From assembly GCF_024343775.1 (NCBI RefSeq), contig NZ_RJUF01000010.1:17844-81843 (forward strand): a stretch of DNA of 64,000 bases. The letters are read 5' to 3'. Source of the DNA: Lacihabitans soyangensis. GTDB lineage: Bacteria; Bacteroidota; Bacteroidia; Cytophagales; Spirosomataceae. The position numbers and the translations under genes are program-made. Positions 26,922-35,789 of this stretch are shown piece after piece. Positions within the stretch are counted from its first letter, which is position 1. The number at the start of each line of letters is the position of its first letter. The notes below the pieces were generated by a model. The model made no database searches. It saw only the letters and a program-made list of their open reading frames with translations, and was not told where the DNA came from.

Positions 26922-27611
26922 TTGGAAATCAGGCATTTGTTTTTTGACCTCGATCACACACTTTGGCATTTTGAGAAAAATTCCGAGATATGCATTAAAC
27001 AAATTTATGAGCATCACAGAGCTATTTTTCCGAAGGAAATAGGATTTGAGACTTTCTTTCAGAAGTTTTCGACAATCAATTCGGCCATGTGGAATCAACT
27101 CGATTTGAGCCTGATTACCCACGAATATCTCCGAACTTTTAGGTTTCAGAAAGTTCTACAAGCCTTGAATATTGAAATTGACGAATCGTTTTCCTTGGAG
27201 CTCAATAAGATGCTTTTGGATCTTCTGCCCCACCAACATCACCTGATGGATGATGCATTTGACACTTTGGAAGTTTTGGCTCAAAGAGGTTACAAAATGA
27301 ATATCATCAGCAATGGCTACCAAGATATTCAGATAAAAAAAATGAAAAGCGGTGGCATTTATCATTTTTTTGACCAAATCATCACCAACGATATTGCTGG
27401 AGCCAGAAAACCCGAAAAGGCGATTTTTGATTTTGCACTTTACAAGGCTAATGCAGATGTTACCAGCAGCATAATGATAGGAGATAACCTCATCGCCGAC
27501 ATTGAGGGAGCGAAAAATGCAGGATTACGGACCATTTATTTTAATCCAGAAAATGATGGTAACGACACTGAAAATATTTCAGAATTGAAGTATTTGTTGG
27601 AAATACTTTAG
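26922..27611 (+). CDS. YjjG-type HAD pyrimidine nucleotidase
   Basis: This is a HAD-superfamily phosphatase of the noncanonical pyrimidine nucleotidase group, which clears damaged nucleotides such as oxidised dUMP analogues. The four HAD motifs are visible: FFDLDHTLW (nucleophile Asp near the N-terminus), IISNGYQD, the Lys in AGARKPEKAIFD, and MIGDNLIADIEGAKNAG. No in-frame ATG exists before motif I. TTG at 26922 gives the family-like N-terminus MEIRHLFFDLDHT, so it is preferred over TTG at 26889. The start is therefore uncertain by 11 codons. Confidence 0.88.
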   Translation: MEIRHLFFDLDHTLWHFEKNSEICIKQIYEHHRAIFPKEIGFETFFQKFSTINSAMWNQLDLSLITHEYLRTFRFQKVLQALNIEIDESFSLELNKMLLDLLPHQHHLMDDAFDTLEVLAQRGYKMNIISNGYQDIQIKKMKSGGIYHFFDQIITNDIAGARKPEKAIFDFALYKANADVTSSIMIGDNLIADIEGAKNAGLRTIYFNPENDGNDTENISELKYLLEIL

Positions 27612-27618
27612 GCTTAGG

Positions 27619-28314
27619 TTACTCCATAGAAAAGCTCATCTCCACTATTCCATTCGATTTTATTTTGTCAATATGTCCCATCGTTTTCTTGTCTTTACTC
27701 AAAAAATGGGCATGAATAAAACTATCCTTATGGGTGTATATTCCTTGATGTTTTTGAGAGTAGAAAACCAGAATTTCGCCTTCTATTTGTTCAAAATTAT
27801 AATCGGCTTGCTTTTTATTTGCTTGATAACCTAGTACATCCGAGGAGCGAGGCATTACAATATGCGTGGTTAGGTGATCAAATTTGCCTTTTATTTTTAT
27901 CACAAAAGGCTTCTCAGAGTTGTATTCTTTTTCTTTAGCAATGTTCTCAATATTTTTTTGAAGCTCCTGTAGGTTTTGGCAATCTAGATTTACTTTATGT
28001 TTTTGCCATTTCGCCACATTGGCATAAACGAAAAACGGAGCCTCTATTTGCCAGTTTTTAGAAACAACACCTTCACCATTGGTATTTACTGCACTGAAAT
28101 ACGGTATGCCATCCCAAACGCTAATTTCACCTTGCATTCTGCCATAAGGTCCCAAGCCAAAAAGATGCTTTTTGTTGGTGACGGTATCCAATCTGATATG
28201 TGGTGCAAAATTTTCTTTGCCCATATCGGCCATTGAGCCTATGTTTTTTACGGTTTGGGAGGTGGTTATAAAAGGGGAGAAGAGTATCAAAAGAATAGCA
28301 AGAAGGTTTTTCAT
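27619..28314 (-). CDS. Exported alpha-acetolactate decarboxylase-like protein
   Basis: The family turns acetolactate into acetoin with a zinc ion. The 231-residue protein begins with a signal peptide (to about residue 19, TTSQ). Family sequences are GRMQGEISVWDGIPYFSA (about 59-76), NWQIEAPFFVYANV (about 87-100) and the zinc site H201-x-H203 with H214 (HAHFLSKDKKTMGH). The HxH to His spacing of 11 equals that of known enzymes. Usual members are cytoplasmic, so the signal peptide is notable. No acetolactate synthase is nearby. It ends 7 bases from the HAD gene (convergent) and is followed upstream by dinB. Confidence 0.82.
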   Translation of the reverse strand: MKNLLAILLILFSPFITTSQTVKNIGSMADMGKENFAPHIRLDTVTNKKHLFGLGPYGRMQGEISVWDGIPYFSAVNTNGEGVVSKNWQIEAPFFVYANVAKWQKHKVNLDCQNLQELQKNIENIAKEKEYNSEKPFVIKIKGKFDHLTTHIVMPRSSDVLGYQANKKQADYNFEQIEGEILVFYSQKHQGIYTHKDSFIHAHFLSKDKKTMGHIDKIKSNGIVEMSFSME

Positions 28315-28318
28315 GATT

Positions 28319-28777
28319 TTAAATGGTTCCGTATTTATTGATAATGGCCATTTGTCCGGCGTGGTAGGCTGTATGTGACACTATTCTGCCAAAAGCCTCA
28401 GCTTTGGTTTTTGTTCCAAATTCTTTGGTGCTTAATTCTGTACTCCAATCTTCATCGGTTTGTTTTTCAATAATATTTTTCAATGTTTCATACGAATATT
28501 TTACATAGTCTCTCAATTCCTCAAGATTCGTCCATTCTCCAGTATCATATTTATCAATCACAGTTTTGGCAGTGACTTTTACATCCGCCGCACCAAATAC
28601 ATTTTTGGCAAAAAGCAATTCTACATCACCGATGTGACGAATCAAGAAGCCCACTGAGTTGACCGATGGTTGAAGCTTTTTTGGTAAATCAGTTTCCAAA
28701 ATTTTTTCCATTTGATTGGTGAATCTAGTTCGAGCTTCCATCCAAAGTTGTGTTAAAATCTGTGTTTGAGTTTTCAT
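28319..28777 (-). CDS. DinB-family protein
   Basis: The 152-residue protein is a four-helix-bundle DinB/YfiT-like protein. The metal-binding histidines are visible in LIRHIGDVE (about residue 48) and in SHTAYHAGQM (about 134-143). These families include thiol-dependent transferases and many uncharacterised members. It is 4 bases ahead of the acetolactate decarboxylase-like gene and probably in the same transcript. It diverges from the arsenic operon with a 234-base gap. Confidence 0.88.
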   Translation of the reverse strand: MKTQTQILTQLWMEARTRFTNQMEKILETDLPKKLQPSVNSVGFLIRHIGDVELLFAKNVFGAADVKVTAKTVIDKYDTGEWTNLEELRDYVKYSYETLKNIIEKQTDEDWSTELSTKEFGTKTKAEAFGRIVSHTAYHAGQMAIINKYGTI

Positions 28778-28987
28778 AAATTCAAAATTTGTCTTTTTTA
28801 ATTTCCAAAGTTACGAATGGTACGGAATTGTATTATGACTGCTGTCATAATTGAGTAAAATTACTATAATCGGATTTTATTTTAGAATATGACTTAGTAT
28901 TCAATTTCTAAATTGTTGTATTTTTTGTTGCAATAAAAAAGAATAAAAAAATTTGCATTTTTCTAAATTCACCGAATCTTTATCGTA

Positions 28988-28999
28988 ATATTGCAATAT
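28988..28999. promoter_or_regulatory. Palindrome ahead of the arsenic operon, candidate ArsR operator
   Basis: ATATTGCAATAT is a perfect 12-base palindrome centred 19 bases before the ATG of the first gene. The arsR gene is second in the operon, so self-control at such a site is expected, but this element does not match an operator I know. Confidence 0.4.
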
Positions 29000-29011
29000 A
29001 AAAATATAATT

Positions 29012-29695
29012 ATGTTTCTTATCTTAAATTTTTTAATGCTCTTTTTTATGAACAACCCTGTACAAAATGCAAATGTTATTGATGAAAAAATACTTTCTTA
29101 TATAGAAAATAATACGCTGGATTTCAGTGGGATAAGTGAAGAAAGAAAGGGAGATTTGGATAAAATCGCTGATTATGTTTCGATGAAAATTAAAGCAAAC
29201 GAAACTGCGGAATTGGTGTATATCTGTACACATAATTCGCGAAGAAGTCATTTTGGGCAGATTTGGGGTGCCACAGCAGCGGCTTATTATGGTATAGCAA
29301 ATATAAAAACTTATTCAGGTGGTACAGAAGCAACGGCTTGTAATGAGCGTTCGGTGGCAGCACTAAAAAGAGTTGGATTTATGATTGAAAAAACTACGGA
29401 AACCAGCAATCCAGTTTATCATATACAATACAGTGCTGATGGTCCGAAACAAATAGCTTTCTCAAAAAAGTATGACGATTCGTCAAATCCAAAGCAAGGT
29501 TTTTGTGCGATAATGACTTGCTCAAGTGCTGACGAGGCTTGTCCAGTGGTATTTGGAGCTGCCAAAAGAGTTGCAACTCCTTACGAAGACCCAAAGGCTT
29601 TTGACGGAACCACCGATGAAGCAAAAATGTACGACGAAAGGTGTAAACAAATAGCCACGGAGACCTTTTATGTGTTTTCTAAAGTGAAAAAATAA
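29012..29695 (+). CDS. Arsenate reductase-like low-molecular-weight phosphatase family protein
   Basis: The protein (227 residues from ATG 29012) has the P-loop of the low-molecular-weight tyrosine phosphatase/arsenate reductase fold, CTHNSRR (Cys72 to Arg78, the CX5R motif), followed by SHFGQIWGATAA, YSGGTEATACNERS and, further on, MTCSSADEACPVV with extra cysteines. An N-terminal hydrophobic stretch (residues 1-13) may be a short signal or a wrong start; ATGs at 29036 and 29048 are alternatives. Its place before arsR, DUF6428 and acr3 supports arsenate reduction. The stop overlaps the arsR ATG by one base. Confidence 0.85.
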   Translation: MFLILNFLMLFFMNNPVQNANVIDEKILSYIENNTLDFSGISEERKGDLDKIADYVSMKIKANETAELVYICTHNSRRSHFGQIWGATAAAYYGIANIKTYSGGTEATACNERSVAALKRVGFMIEKTTETSNPVYHIQYSADGPKQIAFSKKYDDSSNPKQGFCAIMTCSSADEACPVVFGAAKRVATPYEDPKAFDGTTDEAKMYDERCKQIATETFYVFSKVKK

Positions 29696-30027
29696 TGGGA
29701 ATTACCAAAACCGAAATATTTACAAAGCAACAAAACGAAACTGCGTTATTAATGAAGGCTCTTGGGCATCCGGCTCGTATTGCCATTGTGGAGTACCTTT
29801 TGTCTGTAAATGCCTGTATTTGTGGCGATATAGTTAACGAGCTCGCACTGGCCCAACCCACTGTTTCTCAGCATCTAAAAGAGCTGAAAAATGCTGGTAT
29901 CATCAAAGGGAATATTTCGGGAAATGCTATTTGTTATTGTATTGACGAAACCGCTATAGATACGCTTCGAGTTTATTTCGGTGGAATATCTGATAATTTA
30001 GAGAAAAAGAAAAAAATGTGTTGCTAA
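29695..30027 (+). CDS. arsR: ArsR-family transcriptional repressor
   Basis: The 110-residue winged-helix protein has the ArsR core MKALGHPARIAIVEYLL (about residues 20-36), a cysteine pair region ACICGDIVNELALAQPTVSQHLKEL (core CICGDIVNEL, about 41-50) and a wing IKGNISGNAICYCIDE. CIC in the recognition region and the terminal MCC are plausible arsenite ligands. ArsR releases DNA when As(III) binds. It overlaps the upstream gene by one base and is 18 bases ahead of the DUF6428 gene. Confidence 0.94.
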   Translation: MGITKTEIFTKQQNETALLMKALGHPARIAIVEYLLSVNACICGDIVNELALAQPTVSQHLKELKNAGIIKGNISGNAICYCIDETAIDTLRVYFGGISDNLEKKKKMCC

Positions 30028-30045
30028 AAATTTAATAAAAATAAT

Positions 30046-30519
30046 ATGAAACTTTCAGAGGTAAAAAAACTGCTTTCAACCGTGGATGCTGTCGATTTTA
30101 AATTGCAAAATGGCGGTATGGTACCCGAGCATTTTCATGTGACCGAGGTTGGATTAATCACCAAACACTTTATAGATTGTGGCGGAACCGAGAGAATCGA
30201 AAAAGTAGCGAATTTTCAACTTTGGAATGCCAACGATTTCGAACACCGTCTGAAACCGCAAAAATTACTAAACATTATAGAACTCTCTGAGCGTAAGTTG
30301 GGTATGGGTGATTTGGAGGTAGAAGTCGAGTATCAATCAGACACTATTGGAAAGTATGGCTTAGATTTCGATGGAAGCACGTTTGTACTAACTACCAAAA
30401 TGACGGCATGTTTAGCTTCTGATTCATGTGGAATTCCGCCAGAAAAACTAAAAGTTAAACTTTCTGATTTACAAACAGCTGAACAAGCTTGTTGTACGCC
30501 TGGTGGTGGATGTTGTTAA
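30046..30519 (+). CDS. DUF6428 family protein of the arsenic operon
   Basis: The 157-residue protein matches the DUF6428 family, found in arsenic operons of Bacteroidota. Typical features are the N-terminal [19 protein letters not shown] (about residues 18-36), DCGGTER and [13 protein letters not shown], and a cysteine-rich tail ([10 protein letters not shown]) that could bind arsenite. Biochemical role is unproven. It lies between arsR and the arsenite pump and precedes acr3 by 16 bases. Confidence 0.85.
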   Translation: MKLSEVKKLLSTVDAVDFKLQNGGMVPEHFHVTEVGLITKHFIDCGGTERIEKVANFQLWNANDFEHRLKPQKLLNIIELSERKLGMGDLEVEVEYQSDTIGKYGLDFDGSTFVLTTKMTACLASDSCGIPPEKLKVKLSDLQTAEQACCTPGGGCC

Positions 30520-30535
30520 GATTAAAACTAAAAAT

Positions 30536-31597
30536 ATGTCTGCAAATAATTGTGCTCCGGTTGTGGAGCGAAAGAAGCTTGGTTTTTTAGATAGATTCCT
30601 AACGCTTTGGATATTTTTGGCCATGGCGATTGGGGTTGCTGTTGGGAATTTATTTCCACAATCTTCAAATTTCATCAACTCCTTTTCTTCGGGAACTACG
30701 AACATTCCATTGGCCATTGGTTTGATATTGATGATGTACCCGCCACTGGCCAAAGTGAAATATGAACAAATGGGCGAGGTCTTTAAAAATACAAAGGTTT
30801 TGGGAGCTTCGCTGTTTCTAAACTGGATTGTTGGACCAATTTTTATGTTTCTTTTAGCTATACTTTTCTTGCAAGATTATCCCGAATACATGGTTGGACT
30901 TATACTCATTGGAATTGCCCGATGTATTGCTATGGTGGTGGTTTGGAACGATTTGGCTGACGGAAGCAGAGAATATGCTGCTGGTTTGATAGCTCTAAAC
31001 AGTATTTTTCAGGTGCTTTTGTATAGCGTTTATGCGTATGTTTTCATCACGGTTCTGCCGCCTTATTTTGGTTTTAAAGGCTTAGAAGTTGATATCAGCA
31101 TTGCTCAAATAGCCGAAAGTGTCGGTATATACCTTGGTATTCCGTTTCTATTGGGCATTCTCAGCAGATATTCACTCATAAAACTCAATGGTGAAGAGTG
31201 GTTTAATACCAAATATGTGCCTATTATTTCTCCAATTACTTTAATTGCTCTTCTTTTCACTATTCTGATCATGTTTAGCCTCAAAGGCGAACTCATTGTT
31301 CAGATTCCGATGGATGTGGTACGAATTGCAATTCCATTGGTAATCTACTTTTCGGTGATGTTTGTGATAAGTTTCTTCATCGGAAAATACTTTGGGGCCG
31401 ATTATTCTAAAAGCACCTCCATTGCCTTTACGGCCACGGGAAACAATTTTGAATTGGCCATAGCAGTAGCCATTGGCGTTTTTGGCATCAATAGTGGCCA
31501 AGCTTTTGCGGGTGTTATTGGGCCGTTGGTAGAAGTTCCGGCATTGATAGCCTTGGTGAATTTGGCATTTTGGTTTAGGAAGAAATATTTTGTTTAA
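30536..31597 (+). CDS. ACR3-family arsenite efflux transporter
   Basis: Acr3 exports As(OH)3-type arsenite using the proton gradient. Counted from ATG 30536 it has 353 residues and ten hydrophobic helices. The diagnostic segment is [19 protein letters not shown] (about residues 125-143) with the essential Cys in ARC, and [20 protein letters not shown] (about 300-320) in the C-terminal half. The longer frame from GTG 30503 overlaps the DUF6428 gene and adds nothing conserved. It closes the operon; the convergent cytochrome gene ends 3 bases away. Confidence 0.95.
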   Translation: MSANNCAPVVERKKLGFLDRFLTLWIFLAMAIGVAVGNLFPQSSNFINSFSSGTTNIPLAIGLILMMYPPLAKVKYEQMGEVFKNTKVLGASLFLNWIVGPIFMFLLAILFLQDYPEYMVGLILIGIARCIAMVVVWNDLADGSREYAAGLIALNSIFQVLLYSVYAYVFITVLPPYFGFKGLEVDISIAQIAESVGIYLGIPFLLGILSRYSLIKLNGEEWFNTKYVPIISPITLIALLFTILIMFSLKGELIVQIPMDVVRIAIPLVIYFSVMFVISFFIGKYFGADYSKSTSIAFTATGNNFELAIAVAIGVFGINSGQAFAGVIGPLVEVPALIALVNLAFWFRKKYFV

Positions 31598-31600
31598 TAT

Positions 31601-34576
31601 TTACTTTAACCCCTCCAAATAGCCAATCAAATCCAAATACTCGGTTTCTTTCAACGGGAATGCCGGCATAAGTGAGGTTTCCATTTTGGTTGCCGACTTC
31701 ACTTGAGACTTTTTGTAAGCCACAATTTGAGATTGGCCGGGAAGTTTAACCAGATATTCGTCATTGGTTTTGCTGGTGATAATTCCTTGAAATGCAGAAC
31801 CGTCTGTAAGTGTAATATTGTAGCCTTCATAGCCAAAACTTATACCCTGACTTGGGTTTATAATGGCATTATAAAGACTCTCTTTGGTAAGCTTTTTGCC
31901 AATTTGACTCAAAGCTGGGCCAAAATCCATCCCATTTCCATTTACCACATGGCAGGTGGCACAATACATCCCGAACAATTCTTTACCTTTTGAAGCATTA
32001 CCTTTTTTATCCAAGAAATTTGCCTTTAAAGCTATTTGGGGTTCCTGAGGTTTGCCAAATTTTTGCTCAAATTGCACCTTTAGGTCACTGTGGAAGGTTT
32101 TGGTAAAAACTACTTTGGCTGCAGGAATGAGTTCTTTTGGTACTTTATTAATTTTCACCAAATTCCAAAGTTTGACATCGCTTTGATAACCTTCCATGGC
32201 CAGCACAGCCGCCTCTCTTATTTTGAAAGGATATTTTTTGTTTGAAAATATCAAAATCAATTGCTTGGTGATGGCTTCATTGTCCACTAAACCAATTCTC
32301 TGTATGGCTTTGATTACTTTTGCCTCAACGAGTGGTTTGGCCGTAATGGCTTCTTTGAGCGGCACTACACCAAAAAGCTGTGATAGAACCAACGCTGCTT
32401 TTTCATAAACTTCTGGATTTGAACTTTCAAAGACAATGTTTTCTAGCCTAGTTCTTTGATTTTGGAGGCCATATTTCTTAACGATGTCGATAAAATCAAC
32501 GTCATTTTTGATATTCTCAAGAACTCTGGGAAGAATAGCATTGAATTCAGAGTCTTTTACGATAGATTCTGCATCAAAATGTTTGAAAATTAAAAGACTT
32601 ATTTCCTCCGATTTAGAGTTTTTCAAAAGGCTCAAAAGAGCCTTGTTTTTAGTATTTTTTTCCTGAAAATCAAATGCTCTGAAATATCGGTAACTGTCCT
32701 TTAAATCGGAAGAACGGATAATTTCTGCAAGATATTCAGGCGTATTTTTTGCTCTACTTCTCCAAATAATATCTTTGGCGGCCTCATCATTTCTCCAATT
32801 TTTATCTTTTAAATATGCTGCTAGATAATTATCCCAATTCCCATCTGCACCAATTCCAATAGCTTCAAGAAACCATTTATCGCCTGTTTTATAGCTATTT
32901 GCCAAGTTAAGCCAAGCTTGTTCATTTTCAGTTTTGTAGATAGCGGAGCCCACTGCTTGCTTAACTTGGAATGAATTGTTACTGGCCATGCTGGCTAGAA
33001 AAGTGCTGTTATTCTCTCTTTTCGCCATTCTTACCGATGCAGCTCTTACTTGTTCGTTGGCGTTTTTACTGGCTTCTAAAACATACTTTTCATCTATTTT
33101 TGAAAGAAGCCAATATGCCCTTGCTTGAAAAACAGGATTGTCTGATTTGCTAAGTTTTACTAACTCAGACTCTGCATCTTTGCCCATTTTTGCCAAAGCA
33201 GTATAGGCCAAATATCTCACAGAATTAGAAGGGTTTTCCAAAGCTGCAATACATGAACTGGCCGATTTATAATCATAAGTCGGTATTTTATAATTGGGCT
33301 TATTGCTGCTTAATCTGTATATTCTGCCTTTTTCTAAGTCGCCTATGAAATGTCCACCCACACCGGAATCGTACCAGTCCGCCACGAAAACGGAGCCATC
33401 GGGAGCTGTACAAATATCAGACGGTCGAAACCACATGTCTTTTTGTGTGGCATCTAAAATTAGGTTTTGTTTTATGGTATAACCAGCTCCATCATTTATT
33501 CTTTCGTAGCTCGAAATATCGTTGGTGCCAGCATCGGCAAGAAATAATGTGTTTCGGTATTTTTCAGGAAGGAGTGAACCCTCGTAAATAAAGATTCCTG
33601 TGGGTGAGCCGTATCCGGTTACTTTAAGGTTTGGGATCACTCCAGGGTCGTTTTGATGCCAATGTTGGTTGTAAACTGAATCCTCCAGATTAGTACGGTT
33701 TACTCGCCAATCGGCTCCAGTCATTTCGTCTTTGTATCCGTAGTTTCCACCTGGCATTACATAATTGATTCGGTTGGCTTTTTTGCCGTCGTCATCATTA
33801 TCTGATTGCCAAATTCTGCCGTAAGAATCTATGCAAAGTTCGTAGTTATTTCTAAAGTTCCAAGCCAATACCTCGAAGTTTTTTCCATCTACATCACATC
33901 GGAGGGCCATCCCATCTTGAAAAGGGGCTTTCGTTTGGCCAATTACCCTTCCGTAAATGTCTTTGATGGGTTGGTTGTTTTTATCCAAAAGACCTTCTCC
34001 AAAGTTTCCGAAATTGAAGTATAATTTGCCATCAGGTCCAAAAACGCAAGAATGTACGCCATGGTCACTTTGTAATCCCGCTACTGTTTTGAATAAGATT
34101 TCTTTTTTATCAGGAATATCGTCACCGTTTTCGTCTGTAAAAACAAAAACATTTGGGCTACAAGAAACGATGGTTTTATTTCCCAAAACTGTAATTCCAA
34201 GAGCAGAATTAATATCTTCACCTTGATAGAAAACCTTGGTTTTGTCTGATTTTCCATCACTATTGGTATCTTCTAAAATCAGAATTTTGTCACCTTTTTT
34301 GTTGTATGGAACATTGTTTACATCGTTTCGATAATTGTAGGCCTCACAAATCCAGATTCTACCTTTATGGTCAATGTCCATATTGGTGGGATTGAAAAGG
34401 TCTGGCTCTGAGGCAAATAAGGTGAGTTGGAGCTCAGGGTCTTTAAGTTGTATGCCGTCAACAGTGATGAATTTCTTATTTTTCCCTTCTGGAAATCTAT
34501 CAAAAGTACTTTTCTCGCTTTTCTGACAAGCCAAAAGGGATAGATATAAAAAAGGCAAAAGAAGTTTTTTGAACAT
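31601..34576 (-). CDS. PVC-type heme-binding dehydrogenase-like lipoprotein with HEAT-like region
   Basis: Counted from ATG 34576 the protein has 991 residues and a lipoprotein signal (LYLSLLAC). Residues about 40-430 form a propeller of the membrane-bound dehydrogenase type: ASEPDLFNPTNMDIDHKGRIW (core NPTNMDIDHKGRIW), LVEDTNxDG-like ILEDTNSDGKSDK, and PDGSVFVADWYDSGVGGH. Residues about 440-830 are helical, HEAT-like repeats. The C-terminus is a heme domain with CATCH (near residue 870), FGPALSQIGKK, and a closing AFPLKETEYLDLIGYLEGL. This layout is typical of Planctomycetes/Verrucomicrobia proteins; the substrate, perhaps a sugar, is unknown. It is last in a minus-strand cluster of such proteins. 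Confidence 0.88.
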   Translation of the reverse strand: MFKKLLLPFLYLSLLACQKSEKSTFDRFPEGKNKKFITVDGIQLKDPELQLTLFASEPDLFNPTNMDIDHKGRIWICEAYNYRNDVNNVPYNKKGDKILILEDTNSDGKSDKTKVFYQGEDINSALGITVLGNKTIVSCSPNVFVFTDENGDDIPDKKEILFKTVAGLQSDHGVHSCVFGPDGKLYFNFGNFGEGLLDKNNQPIKDIYGRVIGQTKAPFQDGMALRCDVDGKNFEVLAWNFRNNYELCIDSYGRIWQSDNDDDGKKANRINYVMPGGNYGYKDEMTGADWRVNRTNLEDSVYNQHWHQNDPGVIPNLKVTGYGSPTGIFIYEGSLLPEKYRNTLFLADAGTNDISSYERINDGAGYTIKQNLILDATQKDMWFRPSDICTAPDGSVFVADWYDSGVGGHFIGDLEKGRIYRLSSNKPNYKIPTYDYKSASSCIAALENPSNSVRYLAYTALAKMGKDAESELVKLSKSDNPVFQARAYWLLSKIDEKYVLEASKNANEQVRAASVRMAKRENNSTFLASMASNNSFQVKQAVGSAIYKTENEQAWLNLANSYKTGDKWFLEAIGIGADGNWDNYLAAYLKDKNWRNDEAAKDIIWRSRAKNTPEYLAEIIRSSDLKDSYRYFRAFDFQEKNTKNKALLSLLKNSKSEEISLLIFKHFDAESIVKDSEFNAILPRVLENIKNDVDFIDIVKKYGLQNQRTRLENIVFESSNPEVYEKAALVLSQLFGVVPLKEAITAKPLVEAKVIKAIQRIGLVDNEAITKQLILIFSNKKYPFKIREAAVLAMEGYQSDVKLWNLVKINKVPKELIPAAKVVFTKTFHSDLKVQFEQKFGKPQEPQIALKANFLDKKGNASKGKELFGMYCATCHVVNGNGMDFGPALSQIGKKLTKESLYNAIINPSQGISFGYEGYNITLTDGSAFQGIITSKTNDEYLVKLPGQSQIVAYKKSQVKSATKMETSLMPAFPLKETEYLDLIGYLEGLK

Positions 34577-34683
34577 AAGCAATGAACCGTTTCAAAAGAA
34601 ACTAAGATTTTTATGGAAAGTTTATACAAATGTAGTTCTGTTAGTACATTAAAGCAATTTTGGTGAATTAGATTTAAAACTAA

Positions 34684-35745
34684 TTAATTGAAAATAGTAT
34701 CAATCACTTCTTTTAATTCCTTTTCTTTTCTGAAGATATCTTCCAGAAGTAACCTCTGGTTTTTGGCTCTATTGAGGTTGTGTTCAGGGTATTTTATAGG
34801 ATAGTAGACGTCGTCGTTGAGATAGTCTGTCAAAAATCTAAGGCCCTGCATGTAAATCATAAATGGCCCAGCAAAGAATAAACTTTCCTTTTCTGCGGGT
34901 GTAATGAGGGCTTTCATTTGACTCAAATAACCAGCCATGAGAGCCTCGAAGTATTCCGGTCTAACTTTTATATTTTCAAAATTCGTACTCTCTTCGGATT
35001 CTTCACAAGTGAAGGTCCGCACCATATCACCCAGATCAGAGATTATTTTCCCGGGCATCAAAGTGTCTAAATCACAGACACACAGGCTTTTGTTGGTGTT
35101 TTGGTCAAACAATACATTATTGATTTTGGTATCGTGGTGAATCATCCTTGTGGGATAGTCGATATTCAAAATAATCTCTTGATAGGTATCGACTAGGTAT
35201 TTTTGGTTATTAACAAAGTCAATTTCCTCGGTTACGGATTTTATTCTCCCTTGGTTGCCGTTTTTTAAGGCATCTTCAAACTGTTGGAATCTCCACCCTA
35301 GGTCATGAAAACCCTGAATACTCGGCTGCAAGCCGTCCAAAGGCATAGAATGCAGATTTTTGGTGAGTTGGCCAAAGGCTTTGGCCGCTTCAAAAGCCAT
35401 TTTGGGGTCTGAAACGGTATTAATGGAGTAGGAGTTAGAAACAAATGGGCTTAATCTCCAATACTCTTGTTCTACGACAGCCAAATCTTGTTCATCTTTG
35501 GTCCTGATTTGATGTATGAAAAGATATTCGGGATGATTTTGCGAGAGAAATTCGGATGTATTGCCAATATTTTGGGCAATTACCCATGGTTTTGGAAATA
35601 CGTGGGTATTAATTTTTTGTAAAACGAATTTCCGGTCGGTTCTTAACGATTCTAATAAAAAGGTGGAATTGATATGGCCCGAACCAAAAGGTTTGTAATT
35701 ATAATCGTTTAGATTTAATCCAAAGGCTTCTAATATTTGCTCCAA
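34684..35745 (-). CDS. N-acetylhexosamine 1-kinase-like phosphotransferase
   Basis: The 353-residue protein has the aminoglycoside-phosphotransferase-type kinase fold. Its closest recognisable pattern is NahK: GSGHINSTFLL (about residues 22-32), the catalytic loop HHDTKINNVLFD (HxDxxxxN, about 200-211) and the metal-binding CDLDTLMPGKIISDLGD. NahK phosphorylates N-acetylhexosamines at C1. No in-frame ATG precedes the N-lobe, so TTG at 35745 is the likely start, 45 bases past the neighbouring stop. It has no signal peptide and sits among exported cytochrome proteins, which suggests a cytoplasmic sugar step in the same pathway. Substrate not proven. Confidence 0.8.
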   Translation of the reverse strand: MEQILEAFGLNLNDYNYKPFGSGHINSTFLLESLRTDRKFVLQKINTHVFPKPWVIAQNIGNTSEFLSQNHPEYLFIHQIRTKDEQDLAVVEQEYWRLSPFVSNSYSINTVSDPKMAFEAAKAFGQLTKNLHSMPLDGLQPSIQGFHDLGWRFQQFEDALKNGNQGRIKSVTEEIDFVNNQKYLVDTYQEIILNIDYPTRMIHHDTKINNVLFDQNTNKSLCVCDLDTLMPGKIISDLGDMVRTFTCEESEESTNFENIKVRPEYFEALMAGYLSQMKALITPAEKESLFFAGPFMIYMQGLRFLTDYLNDDVYYPIKYPEHNLNRAKNQRLLLEDIFRKEKELKEVIDTIFN

Positions 35746-35789
35746 GACGAAGTTTTTTTAGTCAAAGGTAATGTTTTTTGAATTGCTTC

